Assembly (NCBI RefSeq): GCF_900099905.1
Contig: NZ_FNEE01000014.1
Span: 1 to 64,000 of the forward strand
Length of the DNA: 64,000 nucleotides
Direction of reading: 5' to 3'
DNA from: Mesorhizobium muleiense
Lineage (GTDB): Bacteria > Pseudomonadota > Alphaproteobacteria > Rhizobiales > Rhizobiaceae
Position 1 is the stretch's first letter. Each line of letters starts with the position of its first letter. Of this stretch, positions 48,604 to 57,310 are shown in pieces. Made by a program: the position numbers and the translations under genes. The notes under the pieces are model-generated. The model ran no database searches, had not been told where the DNA came from, and worked only from the letters and a program-made list of their open reading frames with translations.

Positions 48604-49750
48604 GATGCAGCAGTTCCTCAACGATCCGGTTACTGGCCCGGCCATCGCCATATGGGTTGTGTCGTTCCGCCATGCCGCGATAGGCCGCCTGGTCGTCGAG
48701 CAGGCTGTTGGCATTCAACAGGATCTTTTGGATATCGGTGCCGACGAGACGGGCGGTGCCCGCCGCGATCCCCTCGGGCCGCTCGGTATTCTCACGCATC
48801 ACCAGCACCGGCTTGCCGAGCGAAGGCGCTTCTTCCTGCACGCCGCCGCTATCGGTCAGCACCAGATAGCTCTGCTTCTGCAGGAACAGGAACGGCAGAT
48901 AGTCCTGCGGGTCGACCAGGTGGATGTTGGGCACGCCGCCCAGTTCTGCGTTGACCACCGAGCGCACATTGGGGTTGGGATGGACCGGATAGACGATCTG
49001 CACGTCCTCGCGCATTGCCAGCCCCTTCAGCGCCGTGCAGATACGATGGATGCCGCCGTCGAAATTCTCACGACGATGACCGGTGACGAGCACCATTTTC
49101 TTGGCCGGATCGAGGAACGGGAAACCGGCGGCGAGTTTTGCGCTCATCAGACTGTCAGCGTCGATCGCGCCGGAAAAATGCAACAGCGTGTCGATCACCG
49201 TGTTGCCGGTCACGAAGATGGTGCTCGCAGCCTTTCCTTCGGCGATGAGATTGTCGCGCGCCTGGATGGTCGGCGCGAAATGCCAGGTCGCGATATCGCC
49301 GGCAATCTTGCGGTTCAGTTCCTCTGGAAACGGAGAGTTGATATTGTGGCTGCGCAATCCGGCCTCGATATGGGCGACCGGGATGCGCTTGTAGAAGGCA
49401 GCCAAAGCCGCAGTCATCGCCGTGGTCGTGTCGCCTTGCACGAGGACGATATCAGGCTTCGCCTGCTCCAGCACTTCGGCCATGCCCAGCAGCACGCGCG
49501 AGGTCACGTCGAACAATGTCTGGCCGGGCTGCATGATGTTGAGATCATGATGCACCGGCAGGCCGGTCAGTTCGATGACCTGGTCGACCATCTCGCGATG
49601 CTGGCCGGTGATGCATGTCTCGGTGATGAAACCTGGATGGGCAAGCGCGGCACGCACCACCGGAAAGCATTTGAGCGCCTCAGGCCTGGTGCCGAACACG
49701 ATCAGCAGTTTTTGCCTGGACGGCAGTTTTGGATGTGAAAGGATGTTCAT
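48596..49750 (-). CDS. wecB: UDP-N-acetylglucosamine 2-epimerase (non-hydrolysing)
   Basis: 384 residues. Blocks LLIVFGTRPEALKCFPVVRA, CITGQHREMVDQVIELTGLP, VQGDTTTAMTAALAAFYKRI, PVAHIEAGLRSHNINSPFPE and LVLTDSGGVQEEAPSLGKP followed by RENTERPEG are diagnostic. It converts UDP-GlcNAc to UDP-ManNAc, the substrate of the next enzyme. It is first in the wecB-wecC-wecG unit; its promoter must lie in the AT-rich gap 49751-49948. Confidence 0.95.
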   Translation of the reverse strand: MNILSHPKLPSRQKLLIVFGTRPEALKCFPVVRAALAHPGFITETCITGQHREMVDQVIELTGLPVHHDLNIMQPGQTLFDVTSRVLLGMAEVLEQAKPDIVLVQGDTTTAMTAALAAFYKRIPVAHIEAGLRSHNINSPFPEELNRKIAGDIATWHFAPTIQARDNLIAEGKAASTIFVTGNTVIDTLLHFSGAIDADSLMSAKLAAGFPFLDPAKKMVLVTGHRRENFDGGIHRICTALKGLAMREDVQIVYPVHPNPNVRSVVNAELGGVPNIHLVDPQDYLPFLFLQKQSYLVLTDSGGVQEEAPSLGKPVLVMRENTERPEGIAAGTARLVGTDIQKILLNANSLLDDQAAYRGMAERHNPYGDGRASNRIVEELLHHG

Positions 49751-49948
49751 TGCTGATCCTGGTCGCCAGAAGGCGTCGCGACCTGCCGATTATTCGCCAC
49801 GAGCTATAATAGCGGCAGAAGCCGCCTCCGTGACCTTAAATCTTAATATATGATTAACAGCCAAGCCCACGTCCTCACCGGTAACTCTTATGAAAGCCTG
49901 AACCGATAGGTATCCTGGCAGAGTAGTCTTGAAAAAGAATATATTCGA

Positions 49949-51391
49949 TTGACTAATATTTTAATTATCGGCCACACGGTCGGATCTCGGCGCTGGGAAA
50001 ATGCGCTTCTGGTGCGGTTGAGCGCAGCCGGTCACGTGGTTTCGAGCGGCCGCGCGCCGACGCCTGCGCCGATTGCACGCGGCCTGGATGTTGTGCTGGC
50101 GATCGAGAGCCGGCGCTTCGGTCCCTCATTGGCAAGCCGCTCCGAGCCGTTGCCGTCTGGCGGTTCTGGTCCGGCCGACCTCATAATCGATCTCACCGGC
50201 ACTGCCGCACGACGTGACGCGCCGGTTCTGACGCTCGAATTTTGCGGCCGCAGCACGTTCCCCGCCGGTGTGGCCGAGATGCTGGCGAGCGGGCGATTGC
50301 CCGAACTTGCCGTTCGCCTCGACGGCGTCACAGTCGCCCGGGGCCGACCGATGCTCAGCGACCGGCTCTGGCTGTCTCGCAGCTGCAACGACCTGCTCGC
50401 TGGGGCCATCTCGCTGGTCGCGCAAAGCGTCGCCCGTTTTGCCGCGGGCGAACTTGCGCCGATAGCCGATAGCCCGGCGCCGATCCCGAGGAACGGCAGG
50501 TTTGTCCGGCACTATCTGCCTTTTTTCTGCAAGGGGTTGGTCGATCGCGCCGTGCAAAAACTCAGGCTTGGACGGCGTCCCTTCTATTGGCAGGTTGCCT
50601 ATCGGCTGATCGACGGGCCAGGTGTCGCCGAAACCGGGCAGCTCGACGGTAAGCCGTTCACCGTCCTGCCGGACGATGGCCAGCGATTCTATGCCGATCC
50701 GTTCGTCCTCGAGCGGGATGGCCGCCACTATCTGTTTGTCGAGGAATTTCCCTACGCTACGGGTCGCGGCGTGATTTCTGTCGCCGAACGGGGTGACGAC
50801 GGCAGCTTCGGCGTGCCGAGAGTGGTGCTGGAGGAAAAGCACCACCTGTCGTATCCGCAGGTGTTCGCACAGGCCGGCGAGATTTTCATGATTCCTGAAA
50901 GTGCGGCGGCGCGCGAGCTTGTGCTCTACCGCGCCGCGCAGTTTCCAGATCGCTGGGTACGCGACACCGTGCTGTTGACTGACAAGGATTTCAATGATGC
51001 CACGCTGCTCGAATCGGCCGGCCGCTTCTGGCTGTTGGGGACGGAGCGGTTCGGTTATGGCAGCGCGTCGGACACGATGGCGGTCTATTCCGCACCCTCG
51101 CTGCGCGGGCCGTGGGTTGCGCACGCGCTCAATCCCATCGCCGTCGATCACTCGGCCGCTCGCCCCGGCGGCGCCTTTATCGGCCACGGTGACGCCCTGG
51201 TGCTGCCGGTGCAAAACGGGTCGAGAGCCTATGGCGGCGGTCTCGGGTTGATGCGCCTGGAACGGCTTGACGATTTCGATGTCAGTTTTGCGCCGCCCCG
51301 CCCGATCGGCCCGGGGCCGGCATGGGGCCGCACGGGCATTCACACGCTCAACCGCGCAGGCAATGTTGAGGTTGTGGATAGCGCCGGCTGA
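49949..51391 (+). CDS. GINT1-like protein with formyltransferase-like N-domain and beta-propeller
   Basis: 480 residues in two parts. The N-terminal part (1-about 165; ILIIGHTVGSRRWENALLVR) has a formyltransferase-like look but I cannot see its catalytic residues with confidence. The C-terminal part (about 210-475; FYADPFVLERDGRHYLFVEE, HHLSYPQVFAQAGEIFMIPE, FWLLGTERFGYGS) is a five-bladed-propeller-type domain like that of plant glucosamine inositolphosphorylceramide transferase 1 and GH43 folds. It is probably a sugar or formyl-type transferase or processing enzyme for the polysaccharide. The start, TTG 49949, has only a weak ribosome site, so it is uncertain. Confidence 0.6.
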   Translation: MTNILIIGHTVGSRRWENALLVRLSAAGHVVSSGRAPTPAPIARGLDVVLAIESRRFGPSLASRSEPLPSGGSGPADLIIDLTGTAARRDAPVLTLEFCGRSTFPAGVAEMLASGRLPELAVRLDGVTVARGRPMLSDRLWLSRSCNDLLAGAISLVAQSVARFAAGELAPIADSPAPIPRNGRFVRHYLPFFCKGLVDRAVQKLRLGRRPFYWQVAYRLIDGPGVAETGQLDGKPFTVLPDDGQRFYADPFVLERDGRHYLFVEEFPYATGRGVISVAERGDDGSFGVPRVVLEEKHHLSYPQVFAQAGEIFMIPESAAARELVLYRAAQFPDRWVRDTVLLTDKDFNDATLLESAGRFWLLGTERFGYGSASDTMAVYSAPSLRGPWVAHALNPIAVDHSAARPGGAFIGHGDALVLPVQNGSRAYGGGLGLMRLERLDDFDVSFAPPRPIGPGPAWGRTGIHTLNRAGNVEVVDSAG

Positions 51392-51408
51392 CGCGTCTGG
51401 AGCCTGCG

Positions 51409-52716
51409 CTATCCAGGCCGATTCAGTTTTGGCTCGGATGCAGCCGCGGCCGACAGTATGCTCGCCGGCCCGCTTCGAAACGGGGCGTTTCTATAGGCAA
51501 GCAGCAACACCACGATAATGGTGATCTCCGGCGATTTTGACGAAAGCGCGTTATTCGACAGCGCAGCAAGCAGGAACGTCATAGTGCCGATCCATGCCGG
51601 CAGCGGCGCCCCGCGCAGCAACCGGAAAATGAACCAGAACACCAGCCCGATGAAGAGCACGGCTATCGGCAAGCCGAACAGCATGATGATGACCACCGGC
51701 GCGCTCTCGATGTAGGGTAGATGCAACTTCTCGTTGACGATTGCCAAGAGGTCGTCGACGTTCATGCCGAACAGGATGTCTTTCCAGCTGACAAGTCCGA
51801 ACACCTGGTAGATCGTCACCCGCGCCATGAAGTTTTCGTCAAAGATCGTGTTGCCGAATCGGTTCAGGAGCCCGCCCGAAAACAGTATGGCCACCAGCAC
51901 TGCGCCGCCCGCCACGGCGAACAGCAGCACGACAGACTTGGCCTGCCGCTGATGCTTGAGCGACAGGCGCGGCCAGGGCACGAACATCAGCAGGATGAGG
52001 GTTTCTGCGGCAGCGAGCAACAGGGCGGCGCGGGCGCCTGATGCAGCACAGCCGACGAGCAATACGAAGATCGCCAGCACCCGCACCCATATGCGCCAGT
52101 TCGTCAGCGGTACGAACCCGATGACTGTGGCGCAGAGCGCGCCCAGGGCCAGCGGGTGCGCCGATAGGCCGATCGGCCTGAACTGCAGTTCGTTGAGACC
52201 GTAGGGCAGAAATCGATGTTGAGTCACCGCTTCGATCGTGCCCATCACAGCGCTGAGGACCACCATCCCAAGCACGAGGTCGCCCAAGGCACGCCGCACT
52301 TGCGCGTTCAGGGCCAGCATCAACAGGCCTGCGGCGCCCGCCACCAGATAGGTATCGATGATAAACCCGGAGGAGCCGGCACGGCCGGTGATGAACAGAT
52401 ACGGCACCAGCGCGAAAATCACCGCAGAATAGAGCAGCAAGGCCTTGAAGATTCCAGTTTCGTCGCCCTGCAGCAGAAACGGTCGGCTGAAAAGAACGAC
52501 AGGAAGCAGCAGGAAGATGGCATAGGTGCCGACATGCAGTTTCTCGTAGAATGAACCGCCGTCGGCGGTATAGTCGACGACCATGTTCATGATCTGCGGC
52601 GACACCGTGAAGCGGAGCAGGAACGCCAACGCCGCGCACAGGAAAAACAGCAGCGACAGCGCGTTCTGACGGCGCGCCTGGCTGGATCGTTCCGATACGG
52701 CGGCGGGATAGCTCAT
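51409..52716 (-). CDS. O-antigen polymerase/ligase-type membrane protein (Wzy-like)
   Basis: 435 residues with about ten to twelve membrane helices and a larger periplasmic loop. The segment VGCAASGARAALLLAAAETL matches the conserved helix of the O-antigen ligase/polymerase superfamily, and the adjoining FRPIGLSAHPLALGALCATV fits VpsF-like polymerases. It would polymerise repeat units in the periplasm. It is convergent with the GINT1-like gene (17-base gap) and divergent from the chain-length gene at 52888. Family members are hard to separate by eye, so polymerase rather than ligase is judged from context. Confidence 0.75.
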   Translation of the reverse strand: MSYPAAVSERSSQARRQNALSLLFFLCAALAFLLRFTVSPQIMNMVVDYTADGGSFYEKLHVGTYAIFLLLPVVLFSRPFLLQGDETGIFKALLLYSAVIFALVPYLFITGRAGSSGFIIDTYLVAGAAGLLMLALNAQVRRALGDLVLGMVVLSAVMGTIEAVTQHRFLPYGLNELQFRPIGLSAHPLALGALCATVIGFVPLTNWRIWVRVLAIFVLLVGCAASGARAALLLAAAETLILLMFVPWPRLSLKHQRQAKSVVLLFAVAGGAVLVAILFSGGLLNRFGNTIFDENFMARVTIYQVFGLVSWKDILFGMNVDDLLAIVNEKLHLPYIESAPVVIIMLFGLPIAVLFIGLVFWFIFRLLRGAPLPAWIGTMTFLLAALSNNALSSKSPEITIIVVLLLAYRNAPFRSGPASILSAAAASEPKLNRPG

Positions 52717-52887
52717 CGCCGATCCAAGTGAGGGTATTCAGACGCCATTCTGGCCAACGAGATCCATTCAAGGGACCGCTGAACGGACGCGGTGCCTGAC
52801 TCGGCAAAATATGCCAACTTGGAAAATGACATGTTAACGATCTTTCTGTAGTGCTGGTCCGCGTAGCGAATAACCAGAGTTAGCGCC

Positions 52888-54453
52888 ATGTCCGCCGCTT
52901 CCGGCACAACCCCTCCCCCTACAGCGGATTCCAATATCAGCGCATTCGAGCGGATCGCCAATGCGCGGCGCGCCAGCAGGGCAAGGCTGCAACAGGATGC
53001 TCCGGTCACGGCGCGCCCCTCCGCCCCTGTCACTCTGCCCACGCCCGAGCCTGTCCCGACGGTGACGCTCGACAAGATCGGCGATTTCCTCGAGCTCGAT
53101 TTTCGACGCCTTTTTGTCTGGCTGCGTGCCGGGCTCGTCCTGGCATTGATGCTGGCGGTGGCCGGCGGCGTCATCGGCGCCGCCTACGGATTGCTGAGCA
53201 AACAGCGTTATACCGTCACGACGGAAATCCTCATCAATCCTGCCAATTTGCAGGTTGTGGAAAACGATGTCTACTCGCAACCGGGCCAGGTCGACAGCCA
53301 AATACTGAACGCGCGCAGCAAGCAGCGCATCTTGACCTCCGGCAACGTGCTTGCACGTGTGGTGGACGAACTCGGTCTCGCCAACGATCCGGAGTTTTTC
53401 GATCCGGACCAGACCGCTTCCACCTCTGGTGCTGCAGTGAGTGGCGGCAAGTCCGATCCGAAGCTTGTCGCCCAGAAAAGCCTGGCGCAGCGGGTCAGCG
53501 TCGCTGCAGATGAAACCTCGTTCGTCACAACCCTCGCGGTATCGGCAGAAACCACCGGCAAGGCGATCCTGATCTCGCAAGCCATGGTGAAGGCTTTCCA
53601 GGAAGAACTGGCCACGGCCGAAGCTGCTGGCGCCGGCCGTGCCGCAGCTGCTCTTGAGGGCCGGCTCGGCCAACTCAAGCGCGACGTGCAGGCAGCCGAA
53701 GAGAAGGTCGAGAGCTACAGGCGCAGCCACAATTTGTCGGCCAGCAATGGCCAGCTTGTCAGTTCGCAGACGATGACGCAGCTCAATAGCGAAATTGGCG
53801 AGGCGCAATCGCGCGTCATCGCGGCGCAGGCAAGTTACGACGCCTTGGTTGCTTCCGGTGTCAATGGGGCCAATCCTGACCCCGCGGTTTCGGCAGCACT
53901 CTCAGTGCTGCGCGACAAGGCGAATGGCTTGCGGCAGCAGATCGATTCTCAGTCCATGACCTTTGGTCCGCGCCACCCGACGATCGTCCGGCTCAGGACA
54001 GAATTCGAAACCGTCAGTTCTCAACTCAGGGCGGAGTTCTCGCGCACGGTCGGCACGGCAAAAGCCAACCTGGACAAGGCCAACGCCTCGTTGGCTTCTC
54101 TCACCGCCAGGATGAACGCTCTGAAGAACAACGTTTTCACCGACAGCGAGTCCCAGGTCGCCCTGCGTGAGCTTGAACGCGACGCCACCTCGAGAAGGGC
54201 GGTCTATGAAAGCTTCCTGTCTCGCGCGCGCCAAATCACCGAGCGCGAGCAGATCGACACCACCAATGTGCAGGTGATTTCCACCGCCGTGCCGCCACCG
54301 GGTCGCTCGTGGCCGCCCCGCACCCCTGTGACGGCAGGCCTGGGAGCTTTCGCCGGCTTTGCTCTGGGCATGCTGCTGGCCATTGCCATGGGTATCGTTC
54401 GCGACATGCGCCAGCCGCCGAACCGATCAGGCATCGGCGTCAGCCGAGCCTGA
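52888..54453 (+). CDS. GumC/Wzz-type polysaccharide chain-length and export protein
   Basis: 521 residues. A proline-rich cytoplasmic N-terminus (about 35-60) is followed by a first membrane helix (about 85-110), the Wzz-type segment SKQRYTVTTEILINPANLQV, a long coiled-coil periplasmic region (about 245-430; LEGRLGQLKRDVQAAEEKVE), and a final membrane helix (about 475-500) after TAVPPPGRSWPPRTPVTAGL. It regulates polymer length and coordinates export. No tyrosine kinase domain is attached, unlike some relatives. It is eight bases ahead of a glycosyltransferase gene. Confidence 0.87.
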   Translation: MSAASGTTPPPTADSNISAFERIANARRASRARLQQDAPVTARPSAPVTLPTPEPVPTVTLDKIGDFLELDFRRLFVWLRAGLVLALMLAVAGGVIGAAYGLLSKQRYTVTTEILINPANLQVVENDVYSQPGQVDSQILNARSKQRILTSGNVLARVVDELGLANDPEFFDPDQTASTSGAAVSGGKSDPKLVAQKSLAQRVSVAADETSFVTTLAVSAETTGKAILISQAMVKAFQEELATAEAAGAGRAAAALEGRLGQLKRDVQAAEEKVESYRRSHNLSASNGQLVSSQTMTQLNSEIGEAQSRVIAAQASYDALVASGVNGANPDPAVSAALSVLRDKANGLRQQIDSQSMTFGPRHPTIVRLRTEFETVSSQLRAEFSRTVGTAKANLDKANASLASLTARMNALKNNVFTDSESQVALRELERDATSRRAVYESFLSRARQITEREQIDTTNVQVISTAVPPPGRSWPPRTPVTAGLGAFAGFALGMLLAIAMGIVRDMRQPPNRSGIGVSRA

Positions 54454-54461
54454 ATCCAGGC

Positions 54462-55568
54462 ATGGCGAAGCGCATTGTCTTTCACATCGCCAGTCTCAGG
54501 GGCGGCGGCGCCGAGCGTGTCTTCGTCCTCATGGCAAATGAATTGGCATCGCGTGGGCACGATGTCACCCTTTTTACCTGGAACGCGCAAGGACCCAACG
54601 CCGCGCTGCGCTCCCCCGCCGTGCATCTGGTCGATTTCGACCTTCCCATCCAGGGCGAAGGTTACGGCAAGTGGGAGACGCTGAAAGCCATCGTGCGAAG
54701 CGCAGGTTTGTTCAGCCGCCTTGGTCCGCATGCGGTCTACAGCGCCCCGGAATTTGCCAATCTGGTCGTGGCGCTGGCGCTTCTCCTGGCGCGAAGCCGG
54801 GCGCGGTTCTTTCCAAGCTTCCACGCAGCCGCCTCATTGCCTTCCAGCAGTCTCGGCGCGAGAATAGCGGTCTGGCTTTCCGCGCTGGTTGCAGCGCGCG
54901 CAACCAAAGCCATCGCCGTCTCAGCGGGTGTCGGCCGCGACCTTGCGGCCCGCGGCTTTCCCAAATCCAAAATTGTCGTCATCAACAATCCGCTGCCGCC
55001 GGTTGCGGCGCTCCAGCAGGATCCCCATGCATGGCAGCCACAGCTGGCGAGGATGGGCGATGGCCCGGTCATCGCCACCGCCGGGCGCCTGGTGCCGGTC
55101 AAGGACCATCGGACCTTGCTGCGGGCTTTCGCCATCCTGCGCGCCGGCCGCCGCGCTCGGCTTGTCATCTTCGGTGAAGGTCCGCTGGCTGCCGAATTGC
55201 GCGCCTATGCCGAGGAAACCGGTATCGGCGCGGACGTGCTCTTTGCTGGCTACGTCAACGACCCAGCCGCCTGTTATGCCGCAGCCGATCTGTTCGTGCT
55301 TTCCTCGACGAGCGAAGGCTTTGGCAATGTGCTGGTCGAGGCCATGGCTGCGGGCGTCCCGGTGGTCTCCACGGATGCGCCACATGGCCCGCGCGAGATT
55401 CTCGGTGACGGCCGTTTCGGCGCCCTGGTGCCGGTCGGCGATGCCGCGGCTATGGCAAAGGCGATGGCTGACATGCTGGACCACCCCACTTCTGTCGCCA
55501 TCCTGAAAAGCAGGGCGGCGGATTTCGAAGTTGAAAAGATCGGCGATCTGTACGAAGCGCTGCTCTAA
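54462..55568 (+). CDS. Family 4-type glycosyltransferase
   Basis: 368 residues. It opens VFHIASLRGGGAERVFVLMA, a GT4 signature, and has IATAGRLVPVKDHRTLLRAF, the donor-site block YAAADLFVLSSTSEGFGNVL followed by VEAMAAGVPVVSTDAPHGPR. It would add a sugar to the repeat unit at the cytoplasmic face. It is cotranscribed with the chain-length gene. The start at 54462 gives the family N-terminus but has only a weak ribosome site, so translation may be coupled. A hairpin-rich repeat overlaps its stop. Confidence 0.9.
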   Translation: MAKRIVFHIASLRGGGAERVFVLMANELASRGHDVTLFTWNAQGPNAALRSPAVHLVDFDLPIQGEGYGKWETLKAIVRSAGLFSRLGPHAVYSAPEFANLVVALALLLARSRARFFPSFHAAASLPSSSLGARIAVWLSALVAARATKAIAVSAGVGRDLAARGFPKSKIVVINNPLPPVAALQQDPHAWQPQLARMGDGPVIATAGRLVPVKDHRTLLRAFAILRAGRRARLVIFGEGPLAAELRAYAEETGIGADVLFAGYVNDPAACYAAADLFVLSSTSEGFGNVLVEAMAAGVPVVSTDAPHGPREILGDGRFGALVPVGDAAAMAKAMADMLDHPTSVAILKSRAADFEVEKIGDLYEALL

Positions 55569-55662
55569 TGCATGTCGCCCAAAAGTGCGCAGCGGTTTTG
55601 GGTCAACGACATGCACAAAAACAAAAGGCTAAAGCGCGTCGCAGACGCGACGCGCTTTAGCC
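55567..55662. repeat. Dispersed two-hairpin palindromic repeat, copy B
   Basis: Nearly identical to the copy at 20944: a first half starts atgcatgtcgcccaaaagtg and ends cgacatgcac, and the second is a perfect 15-bp inverted repeat (ggctaaagcgcgtcg at 55627-55641 with its complement at 55648-55662). It overlaps the stop codon of the glycosyltransferase gene and could also terminate that transcript. From 55663 to 55818 I see no gene. Confidence 0.8.
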
Positions 55663-55818
55663 AAGGAATTTCGCGCTGGCGCTGATTGACGCCAGCCGCT
55701 ATCGCCATTCGCGCCGACATCGAAATCTGATAGCAGCGGATGAAGAAAAGCAGCAGGTCGGTCACCGCGGCAGGAGCGCGGGCAGCCGCGCGGCGATTCT
55801 TTTTAACGGAGTGTTCGA

Positions 55819-57051
55819 ATGAGACATGTGTGGCGTTGGTTCGGCCCGGTCGACGAGGTGACGATTGCGGATGCGCGTCAAGCCGGGGCCCAAGGCATCG
55901 TCACGGCCCTTCACCACGTTCCTCACGGCGCCGTCTGGCTGCCCGCCGAAATCGAAATGCGTCAGCGCGAAGTCGCGTCCTTGCCGGATGGCAGCGCAAG
56001 CGAACTGAGCTGGGAGATTGTCGAAAGCCTGCCGGTTTCCGAAGCGATCAAGACGCAGGTCGGCGAATGGCGCAGCCATCTAGCCAACTACAGGACATCG
56101 CTGGAAAACCTGGCGCGAGCCGGCATTTCGGTCATCTGCTACAATTTCATGCCCGTGCTCGATTGGACCCGCACCGATCTTGCCTGGCGCCTGCCGCATG
56201 GCGGCACCACCATGCGCTTCGATCTGATCGACTTCGCCGCATTCGACATCCATATCCTGAAACGCCAGGCGGCGCCCGGCGACTACACACCGGAGATCGC
56301 CGCCGAGGCGGCGCGCCGATATGCGCAAATGGATGACCGTGCGCGCAAGATTCTGGCAAGAAGCGTCAATTCCGGCCTGCCCGGCTCGACCGAAGACACG
56401 TCTCTCGACGGCCTCGCGGCTCAACTGTCAAACTATGACCGCATCGACGCAACAACCCTGCGACGGCATTTCGTCGATTTCCTGGCGGAGGTCGTGCCCA
56501 CGGCCGAACGCCTCGGCCTGCGACTCTGCTGTCACCCCGATGATCCGCCGTTTCCGCTGCTCGGCCTGCCGCGAATCATGTCGACTGAGGCCGACTACAG
56601 CTACGTTCTGGACGCAGTCGACAGCACGGCCAACGGCGCGACGCTGTGCACCGGATCGCTCGGCGCAAGACCCGATAATGATCTGCCCGGCATGATCGAG
56701 CGGATGGGGCCAAAAATCCACTTCGCCCATCTGCGCAATGTGCGCAAGGAAGCGGCCGGCACCCCCTGCTCGTTCCACGAGGATGAGCACCTTGCCGGCG
56801 ACACCGACATGGTGGCGGTGGTGGCGGCGCTGCTTCGCGAGGAAGCGCGGCGCAAAGTGGAAGGACGCCAGGACGCCGTCATCCCGATGCGCCCCGACCA
56901 CGGCCAGGATATCCTCGATGACCTGACGCGCGGGGCGCAGCCCGGCTATCCGGCCATCGGTCGGCTCAAGGGATTGGCCGAGCTCCGCGGCGTCGAACAT
57001 GCGATTCGCAGGTCGACATCAGGAGAGCCGATCTCCACTTACACCGCATAA
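55819..57051 (+). CDS. uxuA: Mannonate dehydratase
   Basis: 410 residues. WRWFGPVDEVTIADARQAGA near the N-terminus, CYNFMPVLDWTRTDLAWRLP, LCCHPDDPPFPLLGLPRIMS and IHFAHLRNVRKEA are the UxuA fingerprints; the His and Cys residues of the latter blocks are metal ligands. It removes water from D-mannonate to give 2-keto-3-deoxygluconate, a step in glucuronate breakdown. ATG 55819 has ggag seven bases upstream. It stands before a tripartite tricarboxylate transporter set, separated by an inverted repeat and a separate promoter, so the pathway link to that transporter is only suggested. Confidence 0.94.
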   Translation: MRHVWRWFGPVDEVTIADARQAGAQGIVTALHHVPHGAVWLPAEIEMRQREVASLPDGSASELSWEIVESLPVSEAIKTQVGEWRSHLANYRTSLENLARAGISVICYNFMPVLDWTRTDLAWRLPHGGTTMRFDLIDFAAFDIHILKRQAAPGDYTPEIAAEAARRYAQMDDRARKILARSVNSGLPGSTEDTSLDGLAAQLSNYDRIDATTLRRHFVDFLAEVVPTAERLGLRLCCHPDDPPFPLLGLPRIMSTEADYSYVLDAVDSTANGATLCTGSLGARPDNDLPGMIERMGPKIHFAHLRNVRKEAAGTPCSFHEDEHLAGDTDMVAVVAALLREEARRKVEGRQDAVIPMRPDHGQDILDDLTRGAQPGYPAIGRLKGLAELRGVEHAIRRSTSGEPISTYTA

Positions 57052-57066
57052 TCCAGAGGGAAATGC

Positions 57067-57089
57067 CACAGGTCGGTCCGCGACCTGTG
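57067..57089 (+). terminator. Hairpin after uxuA, possible terminator
   Basis: A perfect 9-bp inverted repeat (cacaggtcg with cgacctgtg, five-base loop) begins 15 bases after the uxuA stop. There is no T tract, so termination is uncertain. Confidence 0.4.
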
Positions 57090-57179
57090 CTCGTTAAACA
57101 TGCCATCTTCGACCGCTGGGCGTCCGGCAGTCCGCCTCCGGCCTGACGGCACCTTTTCACCCATTTGCGCGGACTTGTG

Positions 57180-57245
57180 TATAATAGCACCATGCGGCTT
57201 GAGTCCGATTGCAATCCGCTAGGTTACGCTAGTTATTGGTCCACC
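57180..57245 (+). promoter_or_regulatory. Promoter and possible operator ahead of tctC
   Basis: A perfect -10 hexamer TATAAT lies at 57180-57185; a -35 element is unclear (the nearest candidate is tttca at about 57155-57159). Downstream are the palindrome gattgcaatc (57207-57216), gctaggttacgctag, and ttggtccacc (57236-57245), which resembles the ATTGGT half site of GntR-type uronate regulators. The rest of the 57052-57310 gap shows nothing coding. Confidence 0.35.
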
Positions 57246-57310
57246 CGCAGCCGGTGTTGAGAAGAACTCCAGGAGGCGGTTGGGAATTCATATCCTGGGA
57301 GGAAATTGAG

